The notes under the pieces: model-generated
Told to the model about the DNA's origin: nothing
What the model saw: the letters and a program-made list of their open reading frames with translations, nothing else
Databases searched by the model: none
Position numbers and translations under genes: made by a program
In this document: positions 28,124 to 36,546 of the stretch, piece by piece
Numbering within the stretch: position 1 is the first letter of the stretch
Layout of the letters: each line of letters opens with the position of its first letter
Source: Niabella yanshanensis
GTDB lineage: Bacteria > Bacteroidota > Bacteroidia > Chitinophagales > Chitinophagaceae
NCBI RefSeq assembly: GCF_034424215.1
Contig: NZ_CP139960.1
Coordinates: forward strand, 4,092,001 to 4,156,000
DNA: 64,000 bases
Direction: 5' to 3'

Positions 28124-29413
28124 ATGTATAGTTACCAGTCAAGTAAGGCTTTATTCGAGAGGGCGCAACAGAGTATCCCGGGCGGTGTTAACTCACCGGT
28201 ACGGGCATTTAAAAGTGTGGGCGGTACACCCTTGTTTATCAAAAAAGCGAAAGGCGCTTATTTGTATGATGCAGATGATAATCAATATATAGACTATATC
28301 GCATCATGGGGGCCTATGATTTTGGGACATGCTTACGAACCCGTGGTCAAAGCTATTTGCGAGAAAGCTCAGTATTCCACATCCTTTGGTGCACCTACAG
28401 AACTGGAAATTGACATGGCTGAATTGATAAGATCTATTACACCTAATGTAGACCTGATACGGATGGTAAGCAGTGGCACCGAAGCCTGCATGAGCGCACT
28501 ACGTGTGGCCAGAGGCTATACCGGGCGCAACAGGTTTATAAAATTTGAAGGCTGTTATCATGGACATGCGGATGCGTTTTTGGTAAAGGCTGGAAGCGGG
28601 GTGGCTACTTTTAATATACAAACAGTTCCCGGCGTAACAGCTGCAATCGCTAACGATACGCTTACCTGCGCTTATAATGATCTGGACGCGGTTAAGAAAC
28701 TGGTTGCAGACAATAAAGATGAAGTGGCGGCTATAATTGTTGAACCGGTAGCGGGCAATATGGGCTGCATTCTTCCCCAACCAGGTTTCCTGGAAGGTCT
28801 GCGACAGGTTTGTGATAGTAATGGTATCGTGCTCATTTTTGATGAGGTGATGACAGGTTTTCGTCTGGCTTTGGGTGGCGCACAGGAAAGGCTGGGTGTG
28901 GCTGCGGACCTGGTCACTTACGGAAAAGTAATCGGGGCAGGTATGCCGGTAGGTGCTTTTGGTGGTAAGCGGGAGATCATGGAAGTGGTAGCGCCATTGG
29001 GCAATGTTTACCAGGCAGGTACGCTCAGTGGCAATCCCATCGCTATGATCGCCGGTTTTACTTTATTGAGTGAAATGAAAGCAAACCCATCGTTGTTACA
29101 GGAGTTGGATAATAAAACTTTATACCTGAAAGATGGACTGGAAAAAGTATTGCATGCATGGGGACAACCTTATACGATCAATCATCTGGGAAGCATGATT
29201 AGCATACACTTTGGTCCCCATCCCGTAACTGATTTTGCAACTGCAGCAGCTTGCGATATTGAGAGGTTTAAACAGTTTTTCCATGCAATGTTGAAACGGG
29301 GAATCTACCTGCCTCCATCTGCTTACGAAAGCTGGTTCTTAAACAATGCATTGACTTATGAAGATCTTGATGCAACAATAAAAGCTGTAGGGGAAAGCTT
29401 AGCTGAATTATAA
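28124..29413 (+). CDS. hemL: Glutamate-1-semialdehyde 2,1-aminomutase HemL
   Basis: A 429-residue PLP enzyme that turns glutamate-1-semialdehyde into 5-aminolevulinate. The PLP lysine lies in [19 protein letters not shown], with the phosphate-binding [14 protein letters not shown] and the [11 protein letters not shown] segment also clear. The protein starts typically ([23 protein letters not shown]). It closes the haem gene run. With hemA it completes the C5 route to 5-aminolevulinate. Confidence 0.96.
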   Translation: MYSYQSSKALFERAQQSIPGGVNSPVRAFKSVGGTPLFIKKAKGAYLYDADDNQYIDYIASWGPMILGHAYEPVVKAICEKAQYSTSFGAPTELEIDMAELIRSITPNVDLIRMVSSGTEACMSALRVARGYTGRNRFIKFEGCYHGHADAFLVKAGSGVATFNIQTVPGVTAAIANDTLTCAYNDLDAVKKLVADNKDEVAAIIVEPVAGNMGCILPQPGFLEGLRQVCDSNGIVLIFDEVMTGFRLALGGAQERLGVAADLVTYGKVIGAGMPVGAFGGKREIMEVVAPLGNVYQAGTLSGNPIAMIAGFTLLSEMKANPSLLQELDNKTLYLKDGLEKVLHAWGQPYTINHLGSMISIHFGPHPVTDFATAAACDIERFKQFFHAMLKRGIYLPPSAYESWFLNNALTYEDLDATIKAVGESLAEL

Positions 29414-29444
29414 TAAAAACGATAAAATTCGGAGATGGGTCAAT

Positions 29445-29849
29445 TTGAATCAGACTGTTCCATTTTTTATTATATTCGATAAGATAAATCGAAACAAGCT
29501 GTTGCGCAACATTTTATTGATACTATACTTTATACCCTTTTTCGTAGCGCAGGACGCTCACTATTTAAACTACCTGCATTGCCGGCTGGTAAATATTGCG
29601 AAACCTGGTAGTCAGCAATGCGATTGCAGGCAGCTTTTAACTTCGCCTCAGAAAGATCAGGCAGCCGGGGGAGAGCAGCCCGCAACCCATGTACATGCAC
29701 ATCTCGATGTATATTTCCATCATGCAAGATCTTTAAACACAGACCAGCTGCACGTTAGCTATTACAAAATAAGCTATCCTCTAATGCGCTTTCAGGTTCT
29801 TGAAGGAGTGGAGATACTTCCGTGGCGCCCTCCTGCATTGCAATCTTAA
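29445..29849 (+). CDS. Small His/Cys-containing exported or membrane protein, hypothetical
   Basis: A frame of up to 134 residues after hemL. It has one hydrophobic segment (LLRNILLILYFIPFFVAQ) that could be a signal peptide, then CDCRQLL, then a His-rich stretch (THVHAHLDVYFHHAR), and it ends in LPWRPPALQS, an ending I associate with small Bacteroidota envelope proteins. The start is doubtful: the 29445 codon is TTG, and another TTG at 29502 would begin just before the hydrophobic segment. The metal-ligand-like residues hint at metal handling, but this is only a guess. Confidence 0.5.
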   Translation: MNQTVPFFIIFDKINRNKLLRNILLILYFIPFFVAQDAHYLNYLHCRLVNIAKPGSQQCDCRQLLTSPQKDQAAGGEQPATHVHAHLDVYFHHARSLNTDQLHVSYYKISYPLMRFQVLEGVEILPWRPPALQS

Positions 29850-29959
29850 TATAAGGTTTGACAATTGATGACGGAAGCGTTAATGCTTTCGCGCAATGTT
29901 GCGTGGGTAATCAGAACCTGCGTACGCTATTTTTATTTAACCATTTCAAAATTATTTAA

Positions 29960-30853
29960 ATGCAAAAAATAATCAGCTCAATAATATTATTCCTCACTGT
30001 TCGTTTAGTAAACGCCCAGGAAAAATTGCCGCAGGATAAAATTATCTACGGGCAATGTGTGATCAACGATTTAAAACAAACACCCTATACAAGTTGGTTC
30101 AACACCGGCTTTGATTCTTATATCCCGGATCAGACAGCAATCGATCAGCTAAAAAAAGTGGGCTATAAGGATCTTATTGTAGAAATATTCTTTGGCTCCT
30201 GGTGTGGTGATTCGAAAAGAGAAGTGCCCCGGGCGCTGAAAGTATTGTCGGCAACTGCTTTCCCTGAAAAACAAATAAAGCTTATTGGTCTCGGAGGCAC
30301 CGACTCCCTTTACAAGAGAAGCCCTGAGGAGGAAGAAAAAACTAAAGGTATATATAGGGTACCCACGTTTATTATTTACAAAAATGGGAAAGAGTTAGGC
30401 CGTATAAATGAGTTTCCGGTTTATACCTTTGAAAGAGATCTTTTTACAATTGTTTCGGGTAAACCTTATATGCCTAACTACGCCAGTTTTACGTTGCTCC
30501 ATCAGTGGGAAACAGAACAGGTGTTAACGCATCCGCACACTAATATTCGAAGTTTGGCTGCAATGCTCAAACCCCTTGTGGACAATGAACATTTGTTGAA
30601 TAGCTTGGGTAATCTCTTTATAACGCAAGGAAAACTAAAAGAAGCATTAGCCATTTATAAAGCCAACTACGTATTGTATCCGGAATCCGGTATCACCACT
30701 TCAGGACTGGGTAAAGGCTTCCTGAAAAATGGTGACATTAAAGCTGCAATAGAATACCTTGAGTATGCTTTGCAGGTAAATAAAAAGCCTGAAAATGTAA
30801 AAGATATCTTGCAGGTACTGTATGAAGCAAAGTTTACAGAACAAAGCCGATAA
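29960..30853 (+). CDS. Exported thioredoxin-like protein with TPR-type C-terminus
   Basis: A 297-residue protein with a signal peptide (IISSIILFLTVRLVNAQ). Residues about 60-160 have a thioredoxin fold: the active-site segment FFGSWCGDSKREVPRAL carries a single cysteine (Cys82, CxxS), and the cis-proline strand is RVPTFIIYKNGKELGRI. The C-terminal part (about 195-290) contains helical pairs like TPR units (GNLFITQGKLKEALAIYKAN, GKGFLKNGDIKAAIEYLEYAL, each quoted in part). The lone cysteine points to a monothiol or non-disulfide role. It ends at a terminator. Confidence 0.78.
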   Translation: MQKIISSIILFLTVRLVNAQEKLPQDKIIYGQCVINDLKQTPYTSWFNTGFDSYIPDQTAIDQLKKVGYKDLIVEIFFGSWCGDSKREVPRALKVLSATAFPEKQIKLIGLGGTDSLYKRSPEEEEKTKGIYRVPTFIIYKNGKELGRINEFPVYTFERDLFTIVSGKPYMPNYASFTLLHQWETEQVLTHPHTNIRSLAAMLKPLVDNEHLLNSLGNLFITQGKLKEALAIYKANYVLYPESGITTSGLGKGFLKNGDIKAAIEYLEYALQVNKKPENVKDILQVLYEAKFTEQSR

Positions 30854-30870
30854 GTTCGTTATCAGACCCG

Positions 30871-30906
30871 AAAGAGCTGCCTTGAAGAAATGGCGGCTCT
30901 TTTTTA
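30871..30906 (+). terminator. Terminator after the thioredoxin-like gene
   Basis: AGAGCTGCC pairs with GGCGGCTCT (one G-U pair), followed by seven T residues; it begins 20 nt past the stop codon. It insulates the susC promoter region from upstream transcription. Confidence 0.85.
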
Positions 30907-30985
30907 TTGATATATAAGGATATACCAAGTTCCAGGTAGCGGCGTACCTGCACTGATACCATTATTGAAGGAAACTTATGAAACC

Positions 30986-31003
30986 ATTTCAAACGTTGTA
31001 ATT
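30986..31003. promoter_or_regulatory. Putative LacI-family operator upstream of susC
   Basis: The 18-bp sequence ATTTCAAACGTTGTAATT is repeated without change at 36384-36401. It has an imperfect palindrome with a central CG (TTnnAACGTTnnAA), the usual form of LacI/PurR-family sites. A lacI gene closes the same locus at 41526-42530. The site lies about 235 nt before the susC start. Confidence 0.65.
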
Positions 31004-31028
31004 AAGTATTTGCAGTAATCGATACTTA
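31003..31028. repeat. Inverted repeat beside the susC operator
   Basis: TAAGTAT and ATACTTA are separated by 12 nt and directly abut the operator. The remaining 200 nt up to susC are AT-rich and show no clear -7 box or other element. Confidence 0.4.
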
Positions 31029-31237
31029 AAAATATTATTTTAGATATAACAATTAGCAAAACCATAATTGGCTAATAGACCTCTAAGCTTGTTATGTACT
31101 AATAATCAGGAACTGTAGTATAGCGATTGGCTGCAGCTTCAACGGTTATGTAAATTTTAAATAATAAACCTAAAACGATATTGATGATAGCATCATGTTA
31201 TCACAGGTATCTATTTAACGATTAAAGCTTTATTCAC

Positions 31238-34200
31238 ATGAGAAAGAACAACCGGGGATTTTCCAGGTCAGGCCTTTGCCTGCTGCTATTTTTATGCATT
31301 TCGTACCTGTCGTTTGCACAAAGTACCAAAACGATATCGGGCTCTGTTATGGACGACAAGCAGCAACCGTTGCGCGGTGTAAGTGTTGTTGTTAAGAATT
31401 CAAAATTAGGAGCCGTCACCAATGAGAGAGGGATTTACACACTAAAAGGAGTTCCGGCGGATGCTACGCTGGTGTTTAGTTATACAGGTTTTACCGATCA
31501 GGAAATAAGGGTGACTGATCAATCGGCCATTAATATTACAATGTCTACTACTGCTGTCGATCTGAACGAAGTAGTGGTAATTGGCTATGGTACTACCAGG
31601 AGAAAAGACCTTACCGGTGCTGTTGCATCGGTACAAACCAGTAAGTTAGAAAAGGAGGCGCCGCGGTCGGTACAGGACTTATTACGTGGCAATGCCGCCG
31701 GTATTATTATCGGGCAAAGCAACCCGGGCAATACAGCCAGAGGGGATGCTGATATATTAGTAAGAGGCTCAGGTACGTTGAAGGCTGGAAGCAGCCCCTT
31801 AAATGTGGTAGACGGGGTAATATTCGACGGTACATTTGCCGATATTAACCCTAATGACATACAATCTATAGACATCTTGAAAGATGCAAGTGCCACGGCG
31901 GTATTTGGAGCGAAAGCTGCGAATGGTGTTATTTTAATTACTACAAAAAAAGGTGCGGCTGGTAAACCCCGTATCACCTTCAATGCTAACCTAGGAATCG
32001 TAGAAAAAGCCGGAATGCCCCGTGTAATGAATGCCGAAGAGTTTTTAAACTGGCGGCATGATTATGAGGTGGGTAAAAGAACAGATGCATTTCTCAATCA
32101 GTACCCCGAGATGTTCATAGATCCGCGTAAGCTGACGAATGTAACCCAGCTGGATTGGTACAACTATGATCAGAAGACGCCAGTTACCTCTGTAACTGAA
32201 GAGCAATTAACCAGGGCCTGGTTAACCCGTCTTGAGTTAAAAGCACCGGAGATAGACAACTATCTAGCTAATAAAATAACAAACTGGCAGGATCTTGTTT
32301 TTCAAAAAGGATTTCAACAGGATTACACGACCAGTGTTTCTAATAAAAATGAAAACTCCAGCTATTATTTTTCACTCAATTATGTAGACCGGGAAGGAAT
32401 TATCGTCGGCAATCGTTTCACCAATTTCAGGACCCGGTTAAACCTCGAGTCGAAAATCACCTCTTTTTTAAAAGTGGGTGCTAATACTAATTTTGCGGTA
32501 CGGAACGAAGGCTTTTTACAGTCAGACTGGGGACAGTCTGCTATTATCTCTCCTTACGGGTCAAATAATTTAGATGATACAGCCAGCATTTACCGGAGGC
32601 TTCCGACAGGCGATGCCACGCCGGTAAACCCATTTCATGACAATCTGTACCGCGATCGTAAAAACATGTATAATACTTTAAACTCAAGTATTTATGGTAT
32701 TATAACATTGCCATTGGGCTTTGAGTTTCAGTCCAACTTTACGCCTTCTTTTACATGGCATGACTATTACAGCCATGAGTCTTCAAAAAATCCGCAATGG
32801 ACAGCCACCGGCGGAAGTACAGAAAGAACCAATGAGAAAACATACAACTGGCAAATCGATAACGTATTGAGATGGAAGAGACGTTTCGATGATCACAATA
32901 TTGAAGTAACCCTGTTGCAGAATGCCGAAAAGGGACAATTTTGGCGTACCAAAGCCACAACAACCAACTACTATGGGGCAGATATTTTAAGCTGGCACCG
33001 TATACAGGCCGGTACTAACCCCTTTAACGAAAGCGAAGATACCTACCGTACCGGAGATGCCCTTATGGCAAGATTATATTATTCTTTGAAGGATAAATAC
33101 ATGCTCACGGCTTCTGTAAGACGGGATGGCTATTCTGCTTTTGGTGCGCAAAACCCCAGGGCCACCTTTCCGGCAATAGCCCTGGCATGGGATTTTTCGG
33201 AAGAAAAGTTCATGAAGAACACATCAAGCTGGCTGGACTACGGTAAGCTCAGACTCTCATGGGGTAAGAATGGCAACAGGGATATAGGACAATATGAGGC
33301 TTTATCAGATATGGTCTCCGGCTTGCATCCTTTTATTGATCAGAATGGGAAAGTATATCTCTTCCCGCAGCTTTATGTTGATCGCATGGCTAACCTGGGG
33401 TTAAAATGGGAGGGTAAAACCTCTTATAATATAGGGTTGGATTTCTCCCTGTTCAAAAGACGGCTGAGTGGAAGTATCGATGCCTATACAGCTACTACGG
33501 TTGATTTGTTAGTAGACCGTGCACTTCCCGAAATTATTGGTTTTAACAGTGTAGCGGCTAACCTGGGGCAGTTAAATAACAAGGGCTTTGAAATTTCTTT
33601 AAGCGGAAATGTTATTCAAAAAACAGATTTTAACTGGAACTCTGGTTTTATATTCATGCTGAACCGGAGAAAGATTGTGCATCTGTATGGTGATATGATT
33701 GATGTTAAAGATGATAGTGGAAATGTAATTGGCCAGAAAGAAGCTGACGATATTAAGAATAAGTGGTTTATAGGTAGGGATCCGGACCAGTTCTGGGATT
33801 ACGAGCGAATCGGTGTGTGGCAAAGGGGAGAAGAAGCAGTGGCAAAGAAATATAATGATAGTGCACCGGGAGATTTTAAATACAAAGACCAAAATGGCGA
33901 TAGTGTGATGACCGATGCCGATAGGGTTTTTCTTGGATATAAAAGTCCCCGTTTCCGCTGGACGTGGAGAAATGATTTCGACTATAAAAGATTTACGCTT
34001 TCGATATTTATTTATTCCAACTGGGGACAAAGAGAGCAGTTTAACAGGGCAAGTAATAACTCAAGTTTTCCGGACCGAACTACCGATTATGTTCAACCGC
34101 GCTGGACTTCGGATAACCCTATCAATGACTATGCTAGGATTGGTTCCAAAAATATTGGCACCAACTACGTGGAGCGATCCTTTGTACGGCTGGACAATGT

Positions 34201-34423
34201 TTCATTATCTTATGGCTTACCGCAACCCCTGTTAAATAAAATCAGTGTTCAATCAGCGCGCATTTCATTTGCTGTAAGAAATGTAGCTTTTTGGGCACCA
34301 CATTGGAAGTATGGAGATCCGGAATCAGGAGGATATCGTACGCGTAATTCAGAAGGGAATGAATATACACCCGGGCAACCGATGCCTCGTACTTATAATC
34401 TGAGCTTCAATTTAACACTTTAA
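31238..34423 (+). CDS. SusC/RagA family TonB-linked outer-membrane transporter
   Basis: A 1061-residue TonB-dependent transporter. It has a signal peptide (ending YLSFAQ), an N-terminal carboxypeptidase-like regulatory domain (about residues 30-110, ISGSVMDDKQQPLRGVSV), the SusC signature LNEVVVIGYGTTRRKDLTGAV, a plug with DVLVRG-like IDILKDASATAVFGAKAANG, and a 22-strand barrel ending in an alternating strand (RTYNLSFNLTL). It imports an oligosaccharide or glycoside together with the SusD-like partner encoded 11 nt downstream. The substrate cannot be read from sequence. Regulation by the LacI-type protein of this locus is likely. Confidence 0.95.
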   Translation: MRKNNRGFSRSGLCLLLFLCISYLSFAQSTKTISGSVMDDKQQPLRGVSVVVKNSKLGAVTNERGIYTLKGVPADATLVFSYTGFTDQEIRVTDQSAINITMSTTAVDLNEVVVIGYGTTRRKDLTGAVASVQTSKLEKEAPRSVQDLLRGNAAGIIIGQSNPGNTARGDADILVRGSGTLKAGSSPLNVVDGVIFDGTFADINPNDIQSIDILKDASATAVFGAKAANGVILITTKKGAAGKPRITFNANLGIVEKAGMPRVMNAEEFLNWRHDYEVGKRTDAFLNQYPEMFIDPRKLTNVTQLDWYNYDQKTPVTSVTEEQLTRAWLTRLELKAPEIDNYLANKITNWQDLVFQKGFQQDYTTSVSNKNENSSYYFSLNYVDREGIIVGNRFTNFRTRLNLESKITSFLKVGANTNFAVRNEGFLQSDWGQSAIISPYGSNNLDDTASIYRRLPTGDATPVNPFHDNLYRDRKNMYNTLNSSIYGIITLPLGFEFQSNFTPSFTWHDYYSHESSKNPQWTATGGSTERTNEKTYNWQIDNVLRWKRRFDDHNIEVTLLQNAEKGQFWRTKATTTNYYGADILSWHRIQAGTNPFNESEDTYRTGDALMARLYYSLKDKYMLTASVRRDGYSAFGAQNPRATFPAIALAWDFSEEKFMKNTSSWLDYGKLRLSWGKNGNRDIGQYEALSDMVSGLHPFIDQNGKVYLFPQLYVDRMANLGLKWEGKTSYNIGLDFSLFKRRLSGSIDAYTATTVDLLVDRALPEIIGFNSVAANLGQLNNKGFEISLSGNVIQKTDFNWNSGFIFMLNRRKIVHLYGDMIDVKDDSGNVIGQKEADDIKNKWFIGRDPDQFWDYERIGVWQRGEEAVAKKYNDSAPGDFKYKDQNGDSVMTDADRVFLGYKSPRFRWTWRNDFDYKRFTLSIFIYSNWGQREQFNRASNNSSFPDRTTDYVQPRWTSDNPINDYARIGSKNIGTNYVERSFVRLDNVSLSYGLPQPLLNKISVQSARISFAVRNVAFWAPHWKYGDPESGGYRTRNSEGNEYTPGQPMPRTYNLSFNLTL

Positions 34424-34434
34424 TTTACTCTATC

Positions 34435-36309
34435 ATGAAAAGATATTTTTATATAAACATAGTACTCATATCGTTGATCATGCTGGCAGCTTGTAGCAAG
34501 GACTGGCTCAAGCCGGATCAATTATCCAAATATGACCCCAATACTGCTTTGGTGAACGCTCAGGGAATGTATTTTGCTTTAGCTGCCTGTGAACGGAATA
34601 TGCGCCACGAATATTTTGGAGATGCAGCACCTATTCTGACCGAAATTATACAATCTGATGTAGCAGTAGAAGGAACTACGGATAAAGCCGGCCCTCAAAT
34701 GAACATGGATGCTTCACTTTTACCGGATGCGCAGTTAAATCATAACGACTACACCAAGGTAGGCTGGTATTGGTATGAAGGCTATAAAGGTATTAAGTAT
34801 GCCAATACGGTTATATCAAGAATTGATACGGCAGTATTTAAAGGTGAGGCTGAAAAGAATGCCGTATTAGGGGCGGCTTATTTCCACAGGGCTTACCGCT
34901 ATTTTAAACTCACACACCAGTTTGGAGATGTTCCATTTCTTGATAAGGAATACAGCGAACCTAAATATGATTTTTATACCTATGACCGCTGGAGTATCCT
35001 GGAACGTATGAAAAAGGACCTGGAATTTGCTTATCAATGGGTGCCAGAGAAGGTAGACCGGGGCCGGGCTTCAAGAGCTGCCTGTGGGGTATTATTAATG
35101 AAGGTTTGTATGGCTTTGACAGATTTTGACCGGGCGATCCAGGTAGGTAAGGAAATTGTTGCCATACATCCTTTGATGAAAAACCGCTTTACCAGCAATG
35201 CCACAAAACCCAATACCAACCTGATGTTTGATTTACACAGCGTGGAAGCTAAGCTAAGCACATCTAATACCGAAGGCCTGATGTATGTAGTAGCCTATCC
35301 TGAAACTGAACTCGCGGAAAGTCCCAATGCACGTATTAGAAGCATGCGTAATGCGGTTCCGTTCTGGAATAGCGGCAATATCAAAACCCCTGATGGCAGG
35401 GCCGGAACCAGTGTTATTATAGATCCTGCGGAATCGGACCCGGCTATGGATCTGAATAAAACGTATGGCAGGGGCATTGGAAGATTACGCCCTACCTGGT
35501 ACTTTACCAACGAAATATGGCGCGCCGATAAGGAAGCAAGCGATACAAGAGGAATATTAAATAAGGATAGCTGGCGTAGGATGGAGGATTTAAAGTACAA
35601 TCATCCCGATCTGAAGAAGAACAATAATGCATGGTATGGTAAGAATTTTGTTAAACCTGCGGCTATGAGTGTGGAGGATACAATACGTTTATGGTTCTCC
35701 TGGCCCCATTATAAAGTGTTTGTTCCTGATCCGACGCAGGCCCAGTGGGAAGGAGGCGAAACGCCATGGTATATTTATCGTTCGGCAGAGGTTTTCCTGA
35801 TGATAGCAGAATGTTATTATTGGAAAGATGATTTGGCACAGGCTGCCATAAATCTTAACGAAGTGCGTGCGAGAGCCGGCGCATTGCCCCTGACAGCATC
35901 TGATGTAAACATAGGAGAAATACTGGACGAAAGGGCACGTGAGTTGTATTATGAAGAAAACCGGCATATTGAGCTGGTAAGGATTGCCTATACTTATGCT
36001 AAAACAAAAAAGCCTTGCGAAATATTTGGAGGACGCGTGTATCAACTGGAGAATATAAGTGGGCCAGGCGGAACAAACTCCAATATAAAACAGGCGGGCG
36101 TTAATTTCTGGTACGACAGGGTAGTAAGCAGGAGCAATTTTTACAATAAAGGTGTAAGACACCGATGGGCCGAGTATAAGGTGAGTGTGCATCACCTGCT
36201 GTGGCCGGTGCCGGCTAATGCTATTAATACCAACTTAAAGGGCGTAATCAATCAGAATATTGGTTACCCGGGTGCAGAAAAAAATGTAGCACCCTTAAAG
36301 GTAGAATAG
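34435..36309 (+). CDS. SusD/RagB family nutrient-binding lipoprotein
   Basis: A 624-residue surface lipoprotein with lipobox MLAAC (signal ISLIMLAACSKDWL). SusD hallmarks include EKNAVLGAAYFHRAYRYFKLTHQFGDVPF (quoted in part: AAYFHRAYRYF) with the TPR-like helical scaffold, PWYIYRSAEVFLMIAECYYW, and ARAGALPLTASD followed by ILDERARELYYEENRHIELVR. It caps the SusC barrel and binds the substrate. Length is somewhat above the usual 500-580. It is followed by 237 nt holding the second operator copy. Confidence 0.95.
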   Translation: MKRYFYINIVLISLIMLAACSKDWLKPDQLSKYDPNTALVNAQGMYFALAACERNMRHEYFGDAAPILTEIIQSDVAVEGTTDKAGPQMNMDASLLPDAQLNHNDYTKVGWYWYEGYKGIKYANTVISRIDTAVFKGEAEKNAVLGAAYFHRAYRYFKLTHQFGDVPFLDKEYSEPKYDFYTYDRWSILERMKKDLEFAYQWVPEKVDRGRASRAACGVLLMKVCMALTDFDRAIQVGKEIVAIHPLMKNRFTSNATKPNTNLMFDLHSVEAKLSTSNTEGLMYVVAYPETELAESPNARIRSMRNAVPFWNSGNIKTPDGRAGTSVIIDPAESDPAMDLNKTYGRGIGRLRPTWYFTNEIWRADKEASDTRGILNKDSWRRMEDLKYNHPDLKKNNNAWYGKNFVKPAAMSVEDTIRLWFSWPHYKVFVPDPTQAQWEGGETPWYIYRSAEVFLMIAECYYWKDDLAQAAINLNEVRARAGALPLTASDVNIGEILDERARELYYEENRHIELVRIAYTYAKTKKPCEIFGGRVYQLENISGPGGTNSNIKQAGVNFWYDRVVSRSNFYNKGVRHRWAEYKVSVHHLLWPVPANAINTNLKGVINQNIGYPGAEKNVAPLKVE

Positions 36310-36383
36310 ATTTGAGCTTGAAGAGTTTATACAATGTTATAAAAGAAGGATAACTGATGGTTTCGGTATTAAGACTTCTGTTA

Positions 36384-36401
36384 ATTTCAAACGTTGTAAT
36401 T
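36384..36401. promoter_or_regulatory. Second copy of the putative LacI operator
   Basis: Identical over 18 bp to 30986-31003. It lies 75 nt after the susD stop and about 145 nt before the oxidoreductase start, so the oxidoreductase run probably has its own controlled promoter. Confidence 0.65.
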
Positions 36402-36437
36402 TAAAAGGTACTTGCGCTCTTGATGCGAACCTTTATC

Positions 36438-36459
36438 TTAGTACTCTTACAGGTACTAA
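36438..36459. repeat. Inverted repeat downstream of the second operator
   Basis: TTAGTAC and GTACTAA flank an 8-nt spacer. The arms resemble in style those at 31003-31028, and each lies downstream of an operator copy. A -7-like GATATTTG is at 36484-36491. Confidence 0.4.
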
Positions 36460-36546
36460 AATGATTTTGCTTGCCTGGCGATTGATATTTGAATAAGAAC
36501 AAAGCCAGCTTTAACCATAATATCTTACGATAGTAAATTTTAAAAA

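Noticed and set aside
35689-36195. 168-residue minus-strand frame inside susD
   Set aside because: Antisense to a clear SusD with family motifs throughout.
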